Of a DNA stretch of 64,000 nucleotides, positions 19,571 to 32,587 are shown one piece after another. Both the position numbers and the translations under genes were made by a program. Under the pieces are notes generated by a model, which had not been told where the DNA came from, did no database searches, and was given only the letters and a program-made list of their open reading frames with translations. The DNA is from Narthecium ossifragum (lineage: Eukaryota > Streptophyta > Magnoliopsida > Dioscoreales > Nartheciaceae): contig OY986972.1 of the NCBI GenBank assembly GCA_963920575.1, positions 22,926,672 to 22,990,671 of the forward strand. The letters run 5' to 3'. How positions within the stretch are numbered: position 1 is the first letter of the stretch; every line of letters starts with the position of its first letter.

Positions 19571-21462
19571 TTCTAGACACCAACAAGCAGTCTTAAATGC
19601 AAAAGTGTTCCATTCAAATCACAACTCATAGAGCTTCATTATGAAATGCGAGGATTTCATCCTCAGCCTGCAGATTTTCAGGTCAAACAAACCTAGAACT
19701 AGAAGAATAAATAAGTTATCTGGTGGTATAGAAAGGAGAGCGCTATGACCGTTATGACAAAACATCGACGCCTAGTTCTTTGTCCAAATACTCTAGTTTT
19801 TTGAACATTGTGTTGATGATTTGAGCTTTGATGTATTAGAGTATACAAGAGTTCCATCGCAAGGTTTCATGTTCCAGTACACACTGGATGGAAAGTATAG
19901 AGATGGAAGAACTTCAGAAATGCTAAGTTCATCCAAGGTTCTAATAGGAGAGTTTGCTTGTGCTTCACCAAATTAGCATTAAGGGCTAAATTATTCAATC
20001 TGTTGGAGAAGTTAAAGAAGAAAGGCATTATACCAATTAGTTACTTTGGAAAAGTTAAATTAAGGGATCCGCTTGAATCCTTAATCATATAATTCCTGAA
20101 GATCGGTAAATCCATATCAGATATTATTCTAAACAAAGAGTCCTTGAATATTTAGCAACCTTAACAAAACTGTACTTCAGTTAGCAATGAGACAATAAAT
20201 AGAGTAATGATCTTCCAATAAAGGATCGCGAAGTTAAACTGTTGACAAATAAAAAAAATGATAGACAACAAAAAAGTGGACACAAATTCCATGGACTACA
20301 CAAACGAAACATCGAGATTAGAACAATTGATATCAATAAAGCAATTTTCATCATATTAATTTTAATACTAAGCTCACAAAAGCAACCCTGGGCATTCTAA
20401 GCTGAAAAGATAGTGAACAGAATACTTTCAGCTACAGCTTGGTACATTAAATTTAAGTTCGGTTTTAACTTGTTAAAGCCGTGGTAAAATAAAGAATTTC
20501 CTTGGACCTCCGTCACCCAGCTTCCTTGGACCTTCGACATCACGGTCTTTAAAAGTTATAGTGAAGGTATCTCGTTGGTGTTGGCTTGAGAAGATAGGGA
20601 GAAAGAGGACATAGCGAGAAAGAGATGGTGGTGGAAAAAACCCACGCGATGGGCGATTATAGCGAGAGAGCAGTCCATTGGCGAGAAAATGGCGGGAGAA
20701 AGAACTCAGGCAAGGACCATCGGCACTGAGACCGGCAACACTCGGCTCATAGAATGCAAACATGTGTAGAAATATATTTATTATATCAGCAAACACTCGT
20801 AGAAACCCATATAATCACGTATAAGAATAACTCGTATGATGACATGTATAATGCCATGAGAAAAGTGGGGGTATTAAGATTTTTTCATTAGATGAGGTGT
20901 ATGAGGTTGCAAAAAAACAACGAAAGAATATTAAAACGCTAAAAGCTATCTTCAAGCTATCAGCAGACAAAGAAATTCCTTCTTTCACAGGTGGGTTGAC
21001 CTGACCTGATTCGACCAGACCATCCCATTCAGGTCGCATCACATTCAAATATCATAAGCTCTCTGCTATAAAACCCTTTAATTAGATAAGATTGCATCTG
21101 AACATCAAATCTAATTTATGATAGCAAAATTAAAGAAACTTGAGCAAAACAGCAGCGATTTTTCAGTTATAGTCCATAGTAAGATCAACAAAAACTGAAA
21201 TATTGGGGGAAAAGGGGAAAAGGGGAAAAAAAGGAAAGAGCAAATCGAGTAGGATAGCAACAAGTGGCAACAAACCTCAACTGCCTAAAAAAGGAAGCCA
21301 AAGCAAAGGTGCTGCCTTTTTTTAATTTCATTTCTTCTCCCCTAAACCCCTTCTCTCTCCTCTTCTCCCCCTCTCCCTCCGTCATTGTTGTGACCCACTA
21401 ACTCCATTTCTAGTTCATCTTATCTCTCGTCTCCATACCCATCACTCCACAGGGCTTCTACA
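19571..21462. other. Intergenic region upstream of the mobile-domain gene
   Basis: No gene that I can support. Mostly AT-rich, with a GA-rich block near 20580-20700 where short frames on both strands lack domains. Purine- and then pyrimidine-rich tracts at 21205-21240 and 21340-21380 precede the 21463 start codon and may be promoter or leader sequence. Confidence 0.45.
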
Positions 21463-23907
21463 ATGGAGAAGGATGAAGAAGATGAGTTCTTGGTCGAGGA
21501 AAGAGAGGAGAAATTGGTGCCTTCGATCGGTTCCAATGTGGCCATGGAAAGAAAAGGTTGTTTCCTTAAACCCATCTCGAGCTTTAAGAAAGGCAGCGAC
21601 TTTGCCCCTCCCTTCGCTCCTTCCCGGCATGAAGCCATTGCCCTGGAAGACGAGGAGCCGCCCAAGATCGTCTTCAAAGGGTGGTTGAGTCCCCAGCGGA
21701 TGTGGGGGGAATGGGTCGGCAAGATGAGGGGGATTTATGAAGAATTGTGGAAGAAAGTCGGCATCTTGGATGCGATTTTGGCCTCTACTTGCAATATCAA
21801 GAGAGACCCTGTTGCTGTTTGGGGATTGGTGGCGTATTGGTGTGAAGAAACCAATACATTTGTGTTTCCGTGGGGTGAGGCGACGATCACATTAGAGGAT
21901 GTGATGGTTCTTGGAGGGTTCTCGGTGCTCGGGGAGCCGGTGAGGGGGGTTCTGGACGGCGAACTCGCTGAGATTGAAGAGAAGATGATTAGGGAGCTTA
22001 GAGGATTCAATAGGATGAGCACCAAGAAGCCAGAGCATTCTGCGTGGATGCGGCATTACATGGAGCGAGACGGCGATGAACTGGAGCACATTTCTTTTTT
22101 GGCTCTATGGTTATCGAGGTATGTTCTCCCTGCTCACCCTGATAAAACTGTGGGTCAGTATGTGCTACAAATAGCTATAAGATTGGCGCGAGGCGTAAGG
22201 ATTGCTCTCGCTCCGGCGGTCCTAGCCAATGTCTATAGGGACTTGAAAATGATGAGAGAACATCTAGTTGGAGTTGCAGAGGCTGAGGAATCCTCTGTAG
22301 TTGTTTGGGGGCTCTTCAAGATACTACAACTTTGGTTGTGGGAGCGATTCACAGCAATGAAGCCGGAGACACAAAGTGTTGTAGAACATGGGCAGCCAAA
22401 AGCAACAAAATGGCATGAAGAGGGGAAGAAGATGGAGCTATCATTTGTAAAGTTGGTAGTTGAGTCACCTTATGAGTTCAAATGGCGAAGTTACACGAGC
22501 AATTTGGAGAAGTGGCATAGGGCTTCCTTTTACAAGGATGGTGGTGAGTGGTTTCATGGCAATGCTGTCAAGGATGATGAGTTGGGAGCTTTTCTAAGGT
22601 GTTTGAGGGCTTGTGAGCTGGTAGGAGTGGACTGTATCGAGCAGTATCTCCCACATCGAGTGGCAATGCAGTTTGGGTTGGATCAGGATATACCAGCTAG
22701 TATTTCCCGTGCCGATACATCATGGGAAGTTGCTTGGGCCACCTATGAGATGCCTGAAAACAATATTAGGTTTTATGTGCCTCCACTACTCTCTGAGGGA
22801 AATGTCACCCTTCGTTACTCTATTTGGTGGAAGGAATGCATGCAGCCCTGCACTGTTGCCAAACAAAGAGTTAGAAGGTTGCAATCTGCTGTGAAGAATG
22901 TTGGAAAAATTCCAAGTAATGTATCCATGCTTAATGGCAAGAAGCGGAAGTTCGAAGATTCTTATGGCACGAAACTTGTAGATTGGCTTTCTGTTAGAAT
23001 TCGTCACACTATCTGCAGTAGTAAGGAGGGTAACTTTTCGGAGCCTTCATCAAATGAACCTGAAATGCAAAACCCACATTCTTCTCTTATGATGCAACGA
23101 ACACCTAAAAAGAAGCTATCTGCTACTTTCATGGTGAGAAGTGAACAATCGTCTGATTCTTTGGAGCAAAATGAGAAGGAAGGAAGTGAAGAGCCAGAGA
23201 AAGCTTCCACTGTTGATTCATTGGGTGTTGAGGTCGAAAGGTTACTGAGTGTTTCTGCACAGGGAGAAGCTAACTGTGAAGATAATAAAGCAGTTAAAAT
23301 GGCCCCAAGCTCCCCTCAAGCTTATGCCAATGTCATCCCGAGATTCTCTAGAAAGATAATGAAAGAAAAGAAGAGGATGAGAATTTCAGATCTGCCAAGA
23401 AGCAAGAAGCGAAAAGTTGAAGATGCTTATGCCAGAAAGCTGTCGGAGTGGCTTTTTCTTCGAAAAAGTCATGCTTGCAATAAATCCTTATCAAATAAAG
23501 CTGTTTTTAAGAAGAATGGATGTGCAATCAGACAGAAAGCAAGCATTAACCTGAAGGCATCTTCCATGTCTGGAGACGAAGTAGCTGAAATAATGGAACA
23601 GAGCAAAGAGCAAAGCAACACAGAGTCAAGAGAACTTTCTTCTTCTGAAATTAAGGACAGCGAGCAGGAGGATGTTATTGAGGATATGAAGAGTAATAAT
23701 GATGATGATGAGTTCATTTGCAATGCAGTTGAGATAGACGAACTTGAAGGACTTCAGCGCCAACAAATAGAAGAGAGTACAAATCAGATGGTGAAAGAAC
23801 TGGAGCTTGAAATGCAGATCGAAAAGCTCAAGGAAGAGATTGCTGTAATTCAAGCCCGAGTGATGGACCTGGAATCCTTGAATGAGGCAAGCTCGGTATC
23901 AGACTGA
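21463..23907 (+). CDS. Plant mobile domain (PMD, aminotransferase-like) protein, MAIN-like
   Basis: Single exon, 814 aa. Residues of about 90-430 match the plant mobile domain: ILDAILASTCNIKRD, VWGLVAYWCEETNTFVFPWG, then EATITLEDVMVLGGF, ISFLALWLSRYVLP and FYVPPLL. PMDs are shared by MAIN/MAIL nuclear proteins and by transposon-derived genes. The C-terminal third is hydrophilic, with a KKRK cluster near residues 493-496 and another near 649-652 that look like nuclear signals. Each is followed by a related segment (EDSYGTKLVDWLSVR and EDAYARKLSEWLFLR), an internal repeat. A Glu/Leu-rich coiled coil covers about 770-808. MAIN-type proteins act in genome stability and silencing; whether this one does is inference. 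It could also be a transposon gene, but I see no transposon ends nearby. Confidence 0.88.
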   Translation: MEKDEEDEFLVEEREEKLVPSIGSNVAMERKGCFLKPISSFKKGSDFAPPFAPSRHEAIALEDEEPPKIVFKGWLSPQRMWGEWVGKMRGIYEELWKKVGILDAILASTCNIKRDPVAVWGLVAYWCEETNTFVFPWGEATITLEDVMVLGGFSVLGEPVRGVLDGELAEIEEKMIRELRGFNRMSTKKPEHSAWMRHYMERDGDELEHISFLALWLSRYVLPAHPDKTVGQYVLQIAIRLARGVRIALAPAVLANVYRDLKMMREHLVGVAEAEESSVVVWGLFKILQLWLWERFTAMKPETQSVVEHGQPKATKWHEEGKKMELSFVKLVVESPYEFKWRSYTSNLEKWHRASFYKDGGEWFHGNAVKDDELGAFLRCLRACELVGVDCIEQYLPHRVAMQFGLDQDIPASISRADTSWEVAWATYEMPENNIRFYVPPLLSEGNVTLRYSIWWKECMQPCTVAKQRVRRLQSAVKNVGKIPSNVSMLNGKKRKFEDSYGTKLVDWLSVRIRHTICSSKEGNFSEPSSNEPEMQNPHSSLMMQRTPKKKLSATFMVRSEQSSDSLEQNEKEGSEEPEKASTVDSLGVEVERLLSVSAQGEANCEDNKAVKMAPSSPQAYANVIPRFSRKIMKEKKRMRISDLPRSKKRKVEDAYARKLSEWLFLRKSHACNKSLSNKAVFKKNGCAIRQKASINLKASSMSGDEVAEIMEQSKEQSNTESRELSSSEIKDSEQEDVIEDMKSNNDDDEFICNAVEIDELEGLQRQQIEESTNQMVKELELEMQIEKLKEEIAVIQARVMDLESLNEASSVSD

Positions 23908-25623
23908 TTTGCTGTCTCTGATAATACCTTTTCTGCTTAGTAGGTAGCACCTTAATAGATCGTGGTCATGGATGCTAATTTTGCTGGCAAATTTTGGGTG
24001 CAATTCTTGCTGCTAACTATCTCAGAAAGAAGACATGTTAATGTGCATCCAGTGCACATATCATGATGTTAAACAAACTAATTGCCCTACTAGCATGAAA
24101 TGTTACATAGTGCTCATGATTTTATGCATTTGCCTTCCAGAAACAAGGGAGTTCCCTTGCTTCTGCTGATTAGCCAGCCTTGCGGCGGAAAAATGATTAG
24201 GGTGTCCTCCATTTAGATTAGCATTTATTTTGCACCATGGTTCTCAGTATCTATAGAAACTATTTCATGCTTCTTTCATTTGGTTTTTTGGATAGAATGA
24301 TTGGGATCTCATTGCTGCTTTCTAGACCTTGATAGCATCCTTGGCAGGAATGCAGAGTATCTTGAAATGCTATACAATGTCATAGTATCAAACCATGCCC
24401 TTGTGGTGCAAAATCCAGTGTCTATTAACCAGTTGTGCAAAAGTGCTTGTTCTGACTCTACCATATTTCCTAAAAATTTAAATTTGGACCGTTGATGCTA
24501 TGTATACTTAGTTGTTTTGGTTCGGGCACTTTAGTCTTCATTTTGATTACGATATTATCTGCCTGTATGACAAATTAAACAAAAGTACTTTTCATCATCC
24601 CTGAGTTTTGAAAGATCTCTTTCGAAGTGCATGTGATGTGATATTTTTTTTTTATATAATTGAGAATTCGTATTAGTGGATTTTTTTTTCTTCTTCTCTC
24701 TAATTGTGTTCCTGAGTCATTCGTTAATTGAGTCCTTAACCGATTTCCTCTCATGTATCATTGGGGTTGTTGTAATGGACCATTTCCGCTATGCATCCAT
24801 ATGTTTTTATACTATTTCTTGGAAGGTGTATATTTGCTGTTTTATCTTATATAATTTGGTGGAATGGATACAATCTTGACTTGAATTATCTATTTCTCTA
24901 TTGCTGTTGATCTTTCTTTACTGATCTACATTTTCCGTCTTATGTAAGTATAAATCTGAGCATCCTACTTATTTGGCATAATGTGCATTGGAAAATTGTT
25001 TCCTGCCTTCTAAATCGTGATTTTAGTCTGGGAATGTGGGATATTCATGGTGAAACTTCTTTGCCCAATTAAATTCGATTCCAAGGTGCTAAGAACCACA
25101 AATGAGGTCATGATGTATTAATCATTTCGGCTACAGAACCTGGTTCACTTTAAAGATAAAAGGAAATCTTATATTCTATTTAGAATAGCTGCTTGCCTTG
25201 GCACTACTAACACAACTTTCATTCTTGTAAGTGTGCCTGTATTTAGTGAGATATCTCAACCTAAAGAAGGTTTGTTCTATGGAGAGGCATATAAATGAAG
25301 GATGTTGTAATAATATGAACAGAAAATAAGGAAAGAAGGCAGCACAATAATAAGATTTTTCTTGAATACCATGCCTACTTTATTGCTCATAGAAGAATAG
25401 GTGCTTGATGCATGTCAAGATACATAGTTTTTCATCTCTAGCTTCTTTCTTACAATTCTGTAGCCAACGAAACAGGGAAAACAAAAACAAAAAAGAAAGA
25501 AAGAAAGAAAAGAAACAGAGAACCCATCCTACCAAGAAACCTTAGTGCTTTCCAGTTCACCCCTTCATTTTGTGGACTGAGAAGATGGAGTTTCAACAAT
25601 CTATATGAGCATTCAATAAAAAC
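23908..25623. other. Intergenic region after the mobile-domain gene
   Basis: AT-rich, with short poly-T runs (24640-24690) and a (GAAA)n microsatellite near 25495-25515. It probably holds the 3' UTRs of the two flanking genes, which converge here. No coding frame supported. Confidence 0.5.
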
Positions 25624-28600
25624 TCACAGCCGAATGGGGCGAACGCCAGCTGCTGCTGCTGTCAATGGTGAACCTCCTAAGAGAGGCACAACCGGCTTCC
25701 CACGGCCCATGGTGAAACCCCGAGTCCCATCCGGCATTCTTGGTCCCTGGGGGCTCTGCTTGTTCATGGCCTCACAGTGGCCAATGCTACCTGATTGTGG
25801 AGATTGCGAGAGGATACCGCGGCCGTTGTAACTCTGAACCGAAACAAGTGATTTCACCCGGCCTCGGCCCCAGCCTTTCTTCCCTCCATTCTGGTTTTCC
25901 TCATTCTATCAGAACAAATTTATGCATGAGATCAAACTAGCTTACAGATTAGTACTCATGCAAACTATCATGTGACACTATAAGAATATGGATCCACATA
26001 CATTTTGGTCTAGTAGTTGTTCTACATGTTGAGGTGAGCCTAATGTTTGAGACAATGGTGACTGATCTTCCTCGGAGTTCAAGTCGAATTGATCATAGTT
26101 TTTGTTCCGTATCACTGACCTCGGCTGAAAATAGATTCCACAGAAACGTGCTTGATTATCAAGCAAAAGACATTTGCAATACATAGCTGCTGATTAATTA
26201 GTAGAAAGGAATGCATGATTACCGAGCGTCTAAACATCGAGCGGACACGTAAGCCTTTTCGCCAGTTCCTTTCATCATTTAGCTTCTCAACCTGTTAGGG
26301 CCGAGGAAACTGATAAATGCAATTAGAGGCCTAAAAACTTCTTGAAACTGAGAGGTTTACCGATATCCTCAGGCATAGAGATATGACTTACAGCTTTGTC
26401 TGCTTGGTCAGCTGTCTCATACTCCACTAATGCATGCAACTTCAAGAAAATAACAACATTAAGCAAATCAAAAGCTTCTCTAGCAAATTGATACATGTTA
26501 TCAACAAGAAAATGCTAATAATTGCTAAAAGGTTGACGGTTTAAGCTAAGTTTACATTTTACAAGGATATATACCTTGTTACTGATTAAAACCTCGCCCT
26601 TTGAAGGTCTAGCAGAACTAGGTTCCTGTGGATGGCATATGCGGACATTCTTTACACTGTTGATCACAAAGACACGGTTGTCCACAAAATTAAAGCAGCA
26701 GTGACAGTATTGAGAAAAATTTTGAGGAAATTGAGGAAGAAGAAAATAGTTAACCTTCCAATAGTGCTGAACATCTTCTCAAGGTTTGGCCTTGAATAAG
26801 TATCAGGTAAGTTCTCTACTATGACAGTACGAGACTGCAAGCAACAGAGGGATACAAACAATTAACATCACAGATTGACGCGAAATTGGCTATCCTAAAT
26901 GTGTAGTATGTTCTCATAACCTGCAATTCCTCTTTGTCTCGTTCTGTGAAGAGTTGCTTGCGTCTGATTTTCTTGCCATCGTCGCTTACAACCTTGAATG
27001 CAAAACATCACGTGTACTATGTGTATGACTATTAAGCTAAAGAATGCAGATAAACAATGGTACAAATGATCCAAAGAAATGGAAAGCAATCGCAAAACAC
27101 ATGCTTACAAGTTTTGTTGAGGTCCTTAGTGCTCTTACAATCGTTTGATTGTTGACACCCAGGGATTTTATTTTCTTCCAAGATGCGATGACAGACATTG
27201 GAACTGTTTCAGGAGAAAATATGCAGTCTTCAGTAATTATTGCAAGAAAGCAAGTCACACAGCATATAATGATCTCTTTCGAGTTCACCTAGACTATGCA
27301 ATTAGACTGTCATTGCTATATTGTTAAGTAAATTATTCCCTGAAGAAATCCAATGAATGCAAGAAATGAAATTTCTCTGGAAGACTTTGTAATTGTTGTC
27401 AACTTTCTATTTCGATTCCCATACCATATCCTTCAGGGTCTTTGTTCATGATCTTCATAAGGAAATCACTCGTAACCAAATTTGTATCACTGAATTGATA
27501 TTCAACCTGGCAAGAATATGATGTGATTAGATTCTGCCAATAAAGATCCACAACAGAGAATGAATTGGCATGAGAAGGAAGATGGAAGGAAGAGTGAACA
27601 AGAAATATATGCAGGCATTGGTTATTTGGTTCTGTAACAGGGTTATAAAAATGGTAGGTAAGGGATTCCACTTAATCAGCACAACCATTTGAACAAAGTA
27701 GGATCAGCATCTACTTGTCTAATGAAGTAGACCAATCCAACAAGCGACTTAATCATCATTGTGCTATCTATGTCCTCATAGCACGGTATCTATAGCTAAT
27801 TAGTGGAATATTCTTAGCGATAAGGATTTTTTTATCTAAGTTGAAGTAAGGTAGTAGGGCAGGGTCACATTCACCGACCGAGATGGATGATGCACTTATA
27901 GGATGGTTTGTCATGTTTGTGCAGAAAGTTCATTAAATAATCAGTATTCAAAAGAACCGGATGGTGACCTCTGTCATCAAGGATCTTAACAGCGTGGTTA
28001 TGATCCAAAATTGGTGACTTCTACTAGCATATCAGATTTTAAATTCTTGATCAATACATAAGCCTATAATCAAACCTTATATTTGATTTCCTGATTTCAA
28101 ATTGGTTTATTATAGGTGTTCTTGAGCATAAGTTTCAAGTCATAGCAATGCTCAGAAACAAGAACCAATAGGGACTTCTGGATTCATCTAAAACCATGAA
28201 GACTATATAGCTCAATCACATCCATCATTTGCTCAACTTTGTTTCAATATCTGAGCTAGAGAAAGAAGATCGATAGCCTGTTCTCAGCCACCAATCTTGA
28301 TCATGAAGAAAGGATAGGTTCAATGCACAAGCCGTGTAAAGCAATCTCGACAGAGAGAACAGAGGGAAGAAAGAACCATGAATCAAGAACAGAACAAAGA
28401 TCAACAACTCTTCTTAGCGCCAATCTTGATCATGATGAAACCATAGTTTTCAATACAGAATCCTAAGAGACAAATCAAGAAAAGGAAGAAAGAACCATGA
28501 ATTAAGAACAGAACAAAGATACCTGTTTCACAATCTTCTGAACAATGTCATTGTTACTTCTTGAATTACCCGGCAACTTGGCATTGGAATCAGCTAGGAA

Positions 28601-28834
28601 ATGCATTGGGTCATGCTCCGCAAAGTACAACCAATCCGGACCCAACCCACCAACGCCATTCCTGCCAAAGCATTGGAGGTAAGGGTAGAAGTAACCCGAC
28701 ATCGGCATTTGACCGAGCGACCTCGGGACGAACTCCGGGGCGTGTACATTCAGCTTGAATCCGGCGGCACCCCGGTTCCCATCCTTCTCCATGGTGGAAC
28801 CATTGATCTCCTCTTCTTTCTTCTCCTGTGCCAT
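25624..28834 (-). CDS. LARP6: La-related protein 6 (LARP6B/C type) with PAM2 motif
   Basis: Ten exons read by eye: 28834-28523, 27506-27425, 27203-27109, 26992-26921, 26834-26755, 26656-26575, 26439-26392, 26291-26223, 26124-26002, 25905-25624. All use GT-AG and the frame closes at 414 aa. Residues 26-38 (FKLNVHAPEFVPR) form a PAM2-like motif that binds the MLLE domain of poly(A)-binding protein. About 95-187 is the La motif (QVEYQFSDTNL, SDFLMKIMN, SVIASWKKIKSLG) and 188-282 an RRM (RTVIVENLP, LHALVEYETADQADKAVEKL). The C-terminus has GWGRGRVKS and a PRMPDGTRGF box conserved in plant LARP6. The family binds RNA and affects translation and mRNA stability in the cytoplasm. Confidence 0.93.
28364..28521. 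repeat. Direct repeat near the exon 1 donor of LARP6
   Basis: GGAAGAAAGAACCATGAAT plus about 18 further bases occur at 28364 and at 28483, a period near 119 bp; an ATCTTGATCATGA segment also repeats (28292, 28424). The second copy ends exactly at the LARP6 intron 1 donor (28522/28523). Confidence 0.65.
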
Positions 28835-28839
28835 TGCTT

Positions 28840-29760
28840 CTCCCCTCTCTTTCTCTCTCTCTATCCTTCTCTTTCTAAAAGCCCTGCTCTTCCTTCTATC
28901 TAATAGTGAATCCCTTTCTCTCTCTCTCTAGATTCTTATCTCTCTCGTGTCCACTTCTCTCTCGGCTCTTTTTTGGGTGGGAGTGTTTCTTGCAACTGCT
29001 TCTTTGGGAATGGATACACGTCTCGCGCCAAAAGGGCCGCCTCCTCTTTTGACAACATTTCGACCGTTGGAGATCGGTTTGACCCGGGACTTCGAATTAC
29101 AGTTATGAGAAACACGTTTCCCACCTTGTTTGCGAGCTGAACTATTTTCTATAATTGTTTGGGCTTTTATTTGAATATTTGGGCGGATAAAAACTCAGGT
29201 GAGAAATCCCATTGGAGGTGGGAATTGAAAGTGGTTAGACTTATGCATCAGTAAAGTCCAACTAATGCAGCCATTGATAATTGAGATCAATTCTAACCTC
29301 AAATTTTTTGTTAGTAAAAAAAGTCAAAATTCTAGAAAATTTTAAAAAATAAGATAGAGATGGATCTTCGACGATAATAATGATAGTAATAGTAGCTTTA
29401 CCAATATCACTGCTACTAATTTAATGATATTATTTTTTTTCCCGCTTCACTATCACTAAAATTCACTCTCTCGCATGAGGATGATGATTTTCATAGTGAA
29501 CTACTCTTAAGTTGATTTTTTTTTTCTTTTTGCATTTTACAATTTGCTTATGGGCTATTTTTGGGTCATTTCATATTTTTATAACCTTAAATATACACAA
29601 ATCAGCATTTCTTAGTTCATTAGAAAATTAGAAATACTCCAGCGGATCCTACATATTATCGGATCCAAGCGGACCCGTTTCTGCCTGTCCTCCAATAAAA
29701 CTCCACTCTCTCACAGTGAATCACCAGAAAGAAGAAACCCGAAGAAATCCCAAAGAAATA
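28840..29760. other. Divergent spacer between LARP6 and the FkbM gene
   Basis: The two genes are divergent and share this region of about 0.9 kb. On the LARP6 side it has dense CT tracts (28846-28930) near the start codon, typical of plant core promoters and leaders. The FkbM side has a CT/TC-rich leader at 29690-29715. No further gene seen. Confidence 0.5.
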
Positions 29761-31489
29761 ATGGCGAACGCGTGGAAGCGAGAGAAGCCCTCCTCTTCTC
29801 TCGTCCTCTCCCCCAAAACCCTAACCCTAATCTCCATCCCCATCTGCATCCTTCTCCTATTGTACTTCTGTCCCTTATCGAACCCTAAGCTTAGCTCCTC
29901 CTCCCAGACGGTGAATTTGAAGCTGATTCCCACTGCTCTTCGCCCTTTCGACTGCAACGCCTGCCCCCAGGCTTCCCCGGTCTTCGCCAGCCTCGTCGAG
30001 GGCGTTTCCCACCCCTTCCTCTACTCCCTCGCCGACCTTGGCGCACTCCCGGCTAAGCCCCACAAGAACATTGTGCGCATGCTCAAGGGCAAGCCTTTCC
30101 GCCGCCCAGACATCTCCGCTACCATCCAAGAAGTCCTTGCTTTCGGGAAATATAGGGATTCGAATGGGATCGTGATCGATGTGGGGGGTAATGTGGGGAT
30201 GGCGACCTTCGCGGCGGCGGCAATGGGGTTTCGAGTGGTGGCCTTTGAGCCGGTGTTCGAGAACCTCCAGAGGATCTGCGACGGGGTGTTCTTTAATCGA
30301 GCCTGGGATAAGGTCACGGTGTTTGCCGCGGCCGCATCGGATCGGATCGGGAATATCACCGTTCATAAGGTATCATTCTCTTGATTTTTTTGAATTTTGG
30401 TTAAAGAAAAGATCTTTCACTAGCTAAAACCTTGTTTTATATTGAGAAAAGATTAATATATGTCGAAATGTTGAATTCGAGGGGTTAACTGTCTAAAAAC
30501 GCAAGTGGCATTCCATAACCGGTCGAGTATTCTTGAAACCAGTTGGAATAATAATCTTTGGTTCAAGAAAATATTGTTTATAGAAATAAAATGAGGAATT
30601 GCTGAGATTGTTGATTGTTAGTGCCACCACAGCTGATCGTTCTACTTATTTGGGTCTGATATGTGAATTCTGGAAGGACTTTGGGAGAAAAGATAGCGTA
30701 GCTAATAATATTCGATCTGAGAATATATTTTGGCCCTCCCGGGAGCGCTTATTGTTGATTGGTAGTGCTTCTTATTGTGGCACTGCCAAATATGTTTATT
30801 GCTAGATCCTCTTGCTCTAATTTTATGTTGTTTGAAGTTTGTATAGTAATCATCCATTAAGAAAAGCAGATATAAGGCCATATTAATTTGTGATATTGAT
30901 TTGTGATCCAGTTATAAAATTGGATTCAGCATTTCCGATTATGTCTACTATGATTGAGAAGAATATTCAGCATTTAATTTTTGATAATTAAATGATCTGA
31001 TTCTTCTATTATTTTGTGATAGAAAAACCCTTGATAGGCACATTTATAACGTATTAGCTGTCTTGTTCTGCTAGATGACTTTACATGCTCTTTGAGCAAA
31101 AATGATTTTGTTCCTTCAATATGAATCAGGTGGTTGGCCGGCTGGATAATAGTGCCATCTCCGCAACTGGTGCAAAGTTGGCTTTCAAGTCTAATGAAGA
31201 TATTGCTATCGAGGTGCCGACTATCCCTTTGGATGAGCTCATTCCTGATTCGGAACGAGTTGTGCTGCTCAAAATCGATGTTCAAGGTTGGGAATACCAT
31301 GTTTTAAAAGGTGCCACAAAGCTGCTATCAAGAAAAAGAGGTGAGGCTCCATACCTCATCTATGAGGAGGATGAGCGGCTGCTTCAGGCGAGCAACAGTA
31401 GTGCTGAGGTGATCAGGAGCTTCCTGAGCAGTGTAGGTTATAATCATTGTACCCAGCATGGTACTGATGCTCACTGCACGAAGGATTAG
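29761..31489 (+). CDS. FkbM-family SAM-dependent methyltransferase, membrane-anchored
   Basis: Two exons, 29761-30369 and 31130-31489, split by a 760-bp GT-AG intron; 322 aa. Residues of about 20-38 form one hydrophobic segment (LTLISIPICILLLLYF) after a basic N-terminus, a type II signal anchor that suggests a Golgi or ER luminal enzyme. The FkbM domain follows, with SAM motif I VIDVGGNVGM (138-147) and the acidic loop AFEP (161-164). Exon 2 supplies VVLLKIDVQGWEYHVLKGA, typical of FkbM enzymes. Substrate unknown; members methylate hydroxyl groups on varied small molecules and glycans. I use ATG 29761; the frame extends upstream without another ATG. Confidence 0.9.
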
Positions 31490-32587
31490 TACAAAAGACA
31501 CCTCTTTTGGAGCTCTATGATGCTTGCCAGTTTCTCTGGTGCACAAGGGTGAAAAATGATGGCTTCAAGTGCCCAAGCTTCGTCCTGGTCGAAGTTTTAG
31601 CACCAGAGTTATGCGATGATAGTTGTTGGATGCCATAAATTGGAAGACTCATTGGAGGTTGGAAGCTTTGATTCCCGAAATGATCCTTGGTGTTGGCCGA
31701 AAGTGACCGGAGAGTGCTCTTTTTTTCTTTTTTCTTTTTTTTCAAACAATTGTGCTGATAACCCAGCTTAGGAATCCTAACCATACTGTCACGCAATTCA
31801 AGCAGCTGGTGTTGGTAAATGCTAGCACACTCCTCCAAGGATCCCAGTGTACTACTGGCCATGCCACCGCCGACCAGTGTTGTTTGAGGATATAACTGCA
31901 GTTTCTATTGAACTAGCTGTGTAAAAACGATTCATCCTGTTCATCATACTTATTGAGGATATTGTATGCTACTTAGTATTTTCTCCTCCGAGACTTTTCT
32001 TTCTTTATTTCATGATTGCCATTGTCAGGAATAATTTGATAAAATTTTACAGCGAAAGACTTATCTATGGATGCTGGCATTGTTTGCAGGATGAGAAAAT
32101 GAGCTTATTTGTTCAAGAATTCGAAACCTGCTAAGAATAACACCTTTTTAGATAGCTTAGACTACACCTAGTGTGATTCAGAATTCATCACCTGCCTTAT
32201 ATCTTTATTTACAAAAATCAGAGAAATTGGAATGCATCATTCTCTGTAAATATCTGATGTCTCCAGGCAGAGTAGTAAAAAGCAAACAAACTTCTTTGAA
32301 CCCCACAAACTAATTCACAGAGTTTCTGAACCATCAATAGATAACATACAAGCCAGGAAAAAGAAGAAAATACCGGCAAAAATGTTTTGTTCTGCTTTGC
32401 TTTCGAAAGGACTCATACAACATTGTTTTCAAGATTAAAATGAAACAATAAGCGACATGGCATCATTTACAGGATAAAACTGTGAACAAATGGGCCCTTC
32501 AAAACGACTGAGACCACCAGCTCTATGCTCACCACCAAAATCCGATATCTAAAGAACACTAAGAACAAGGTGAAAAGAAGGCTCCAA
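31490..32587. other. Spacer between convergent FkbM and OXS3-like genes
   Basis: Contains the 3' UTRs of both genes. A short poly-T run lies at 31719-31743. No other coding frame supported. Confidence 0.5.

Noticed and set aside
20473..20796. 107-codon minus-strand frame
   Set aside because: Does not begin with ATG at its listed edge, no domain, low-complexity purine block on the other strand.
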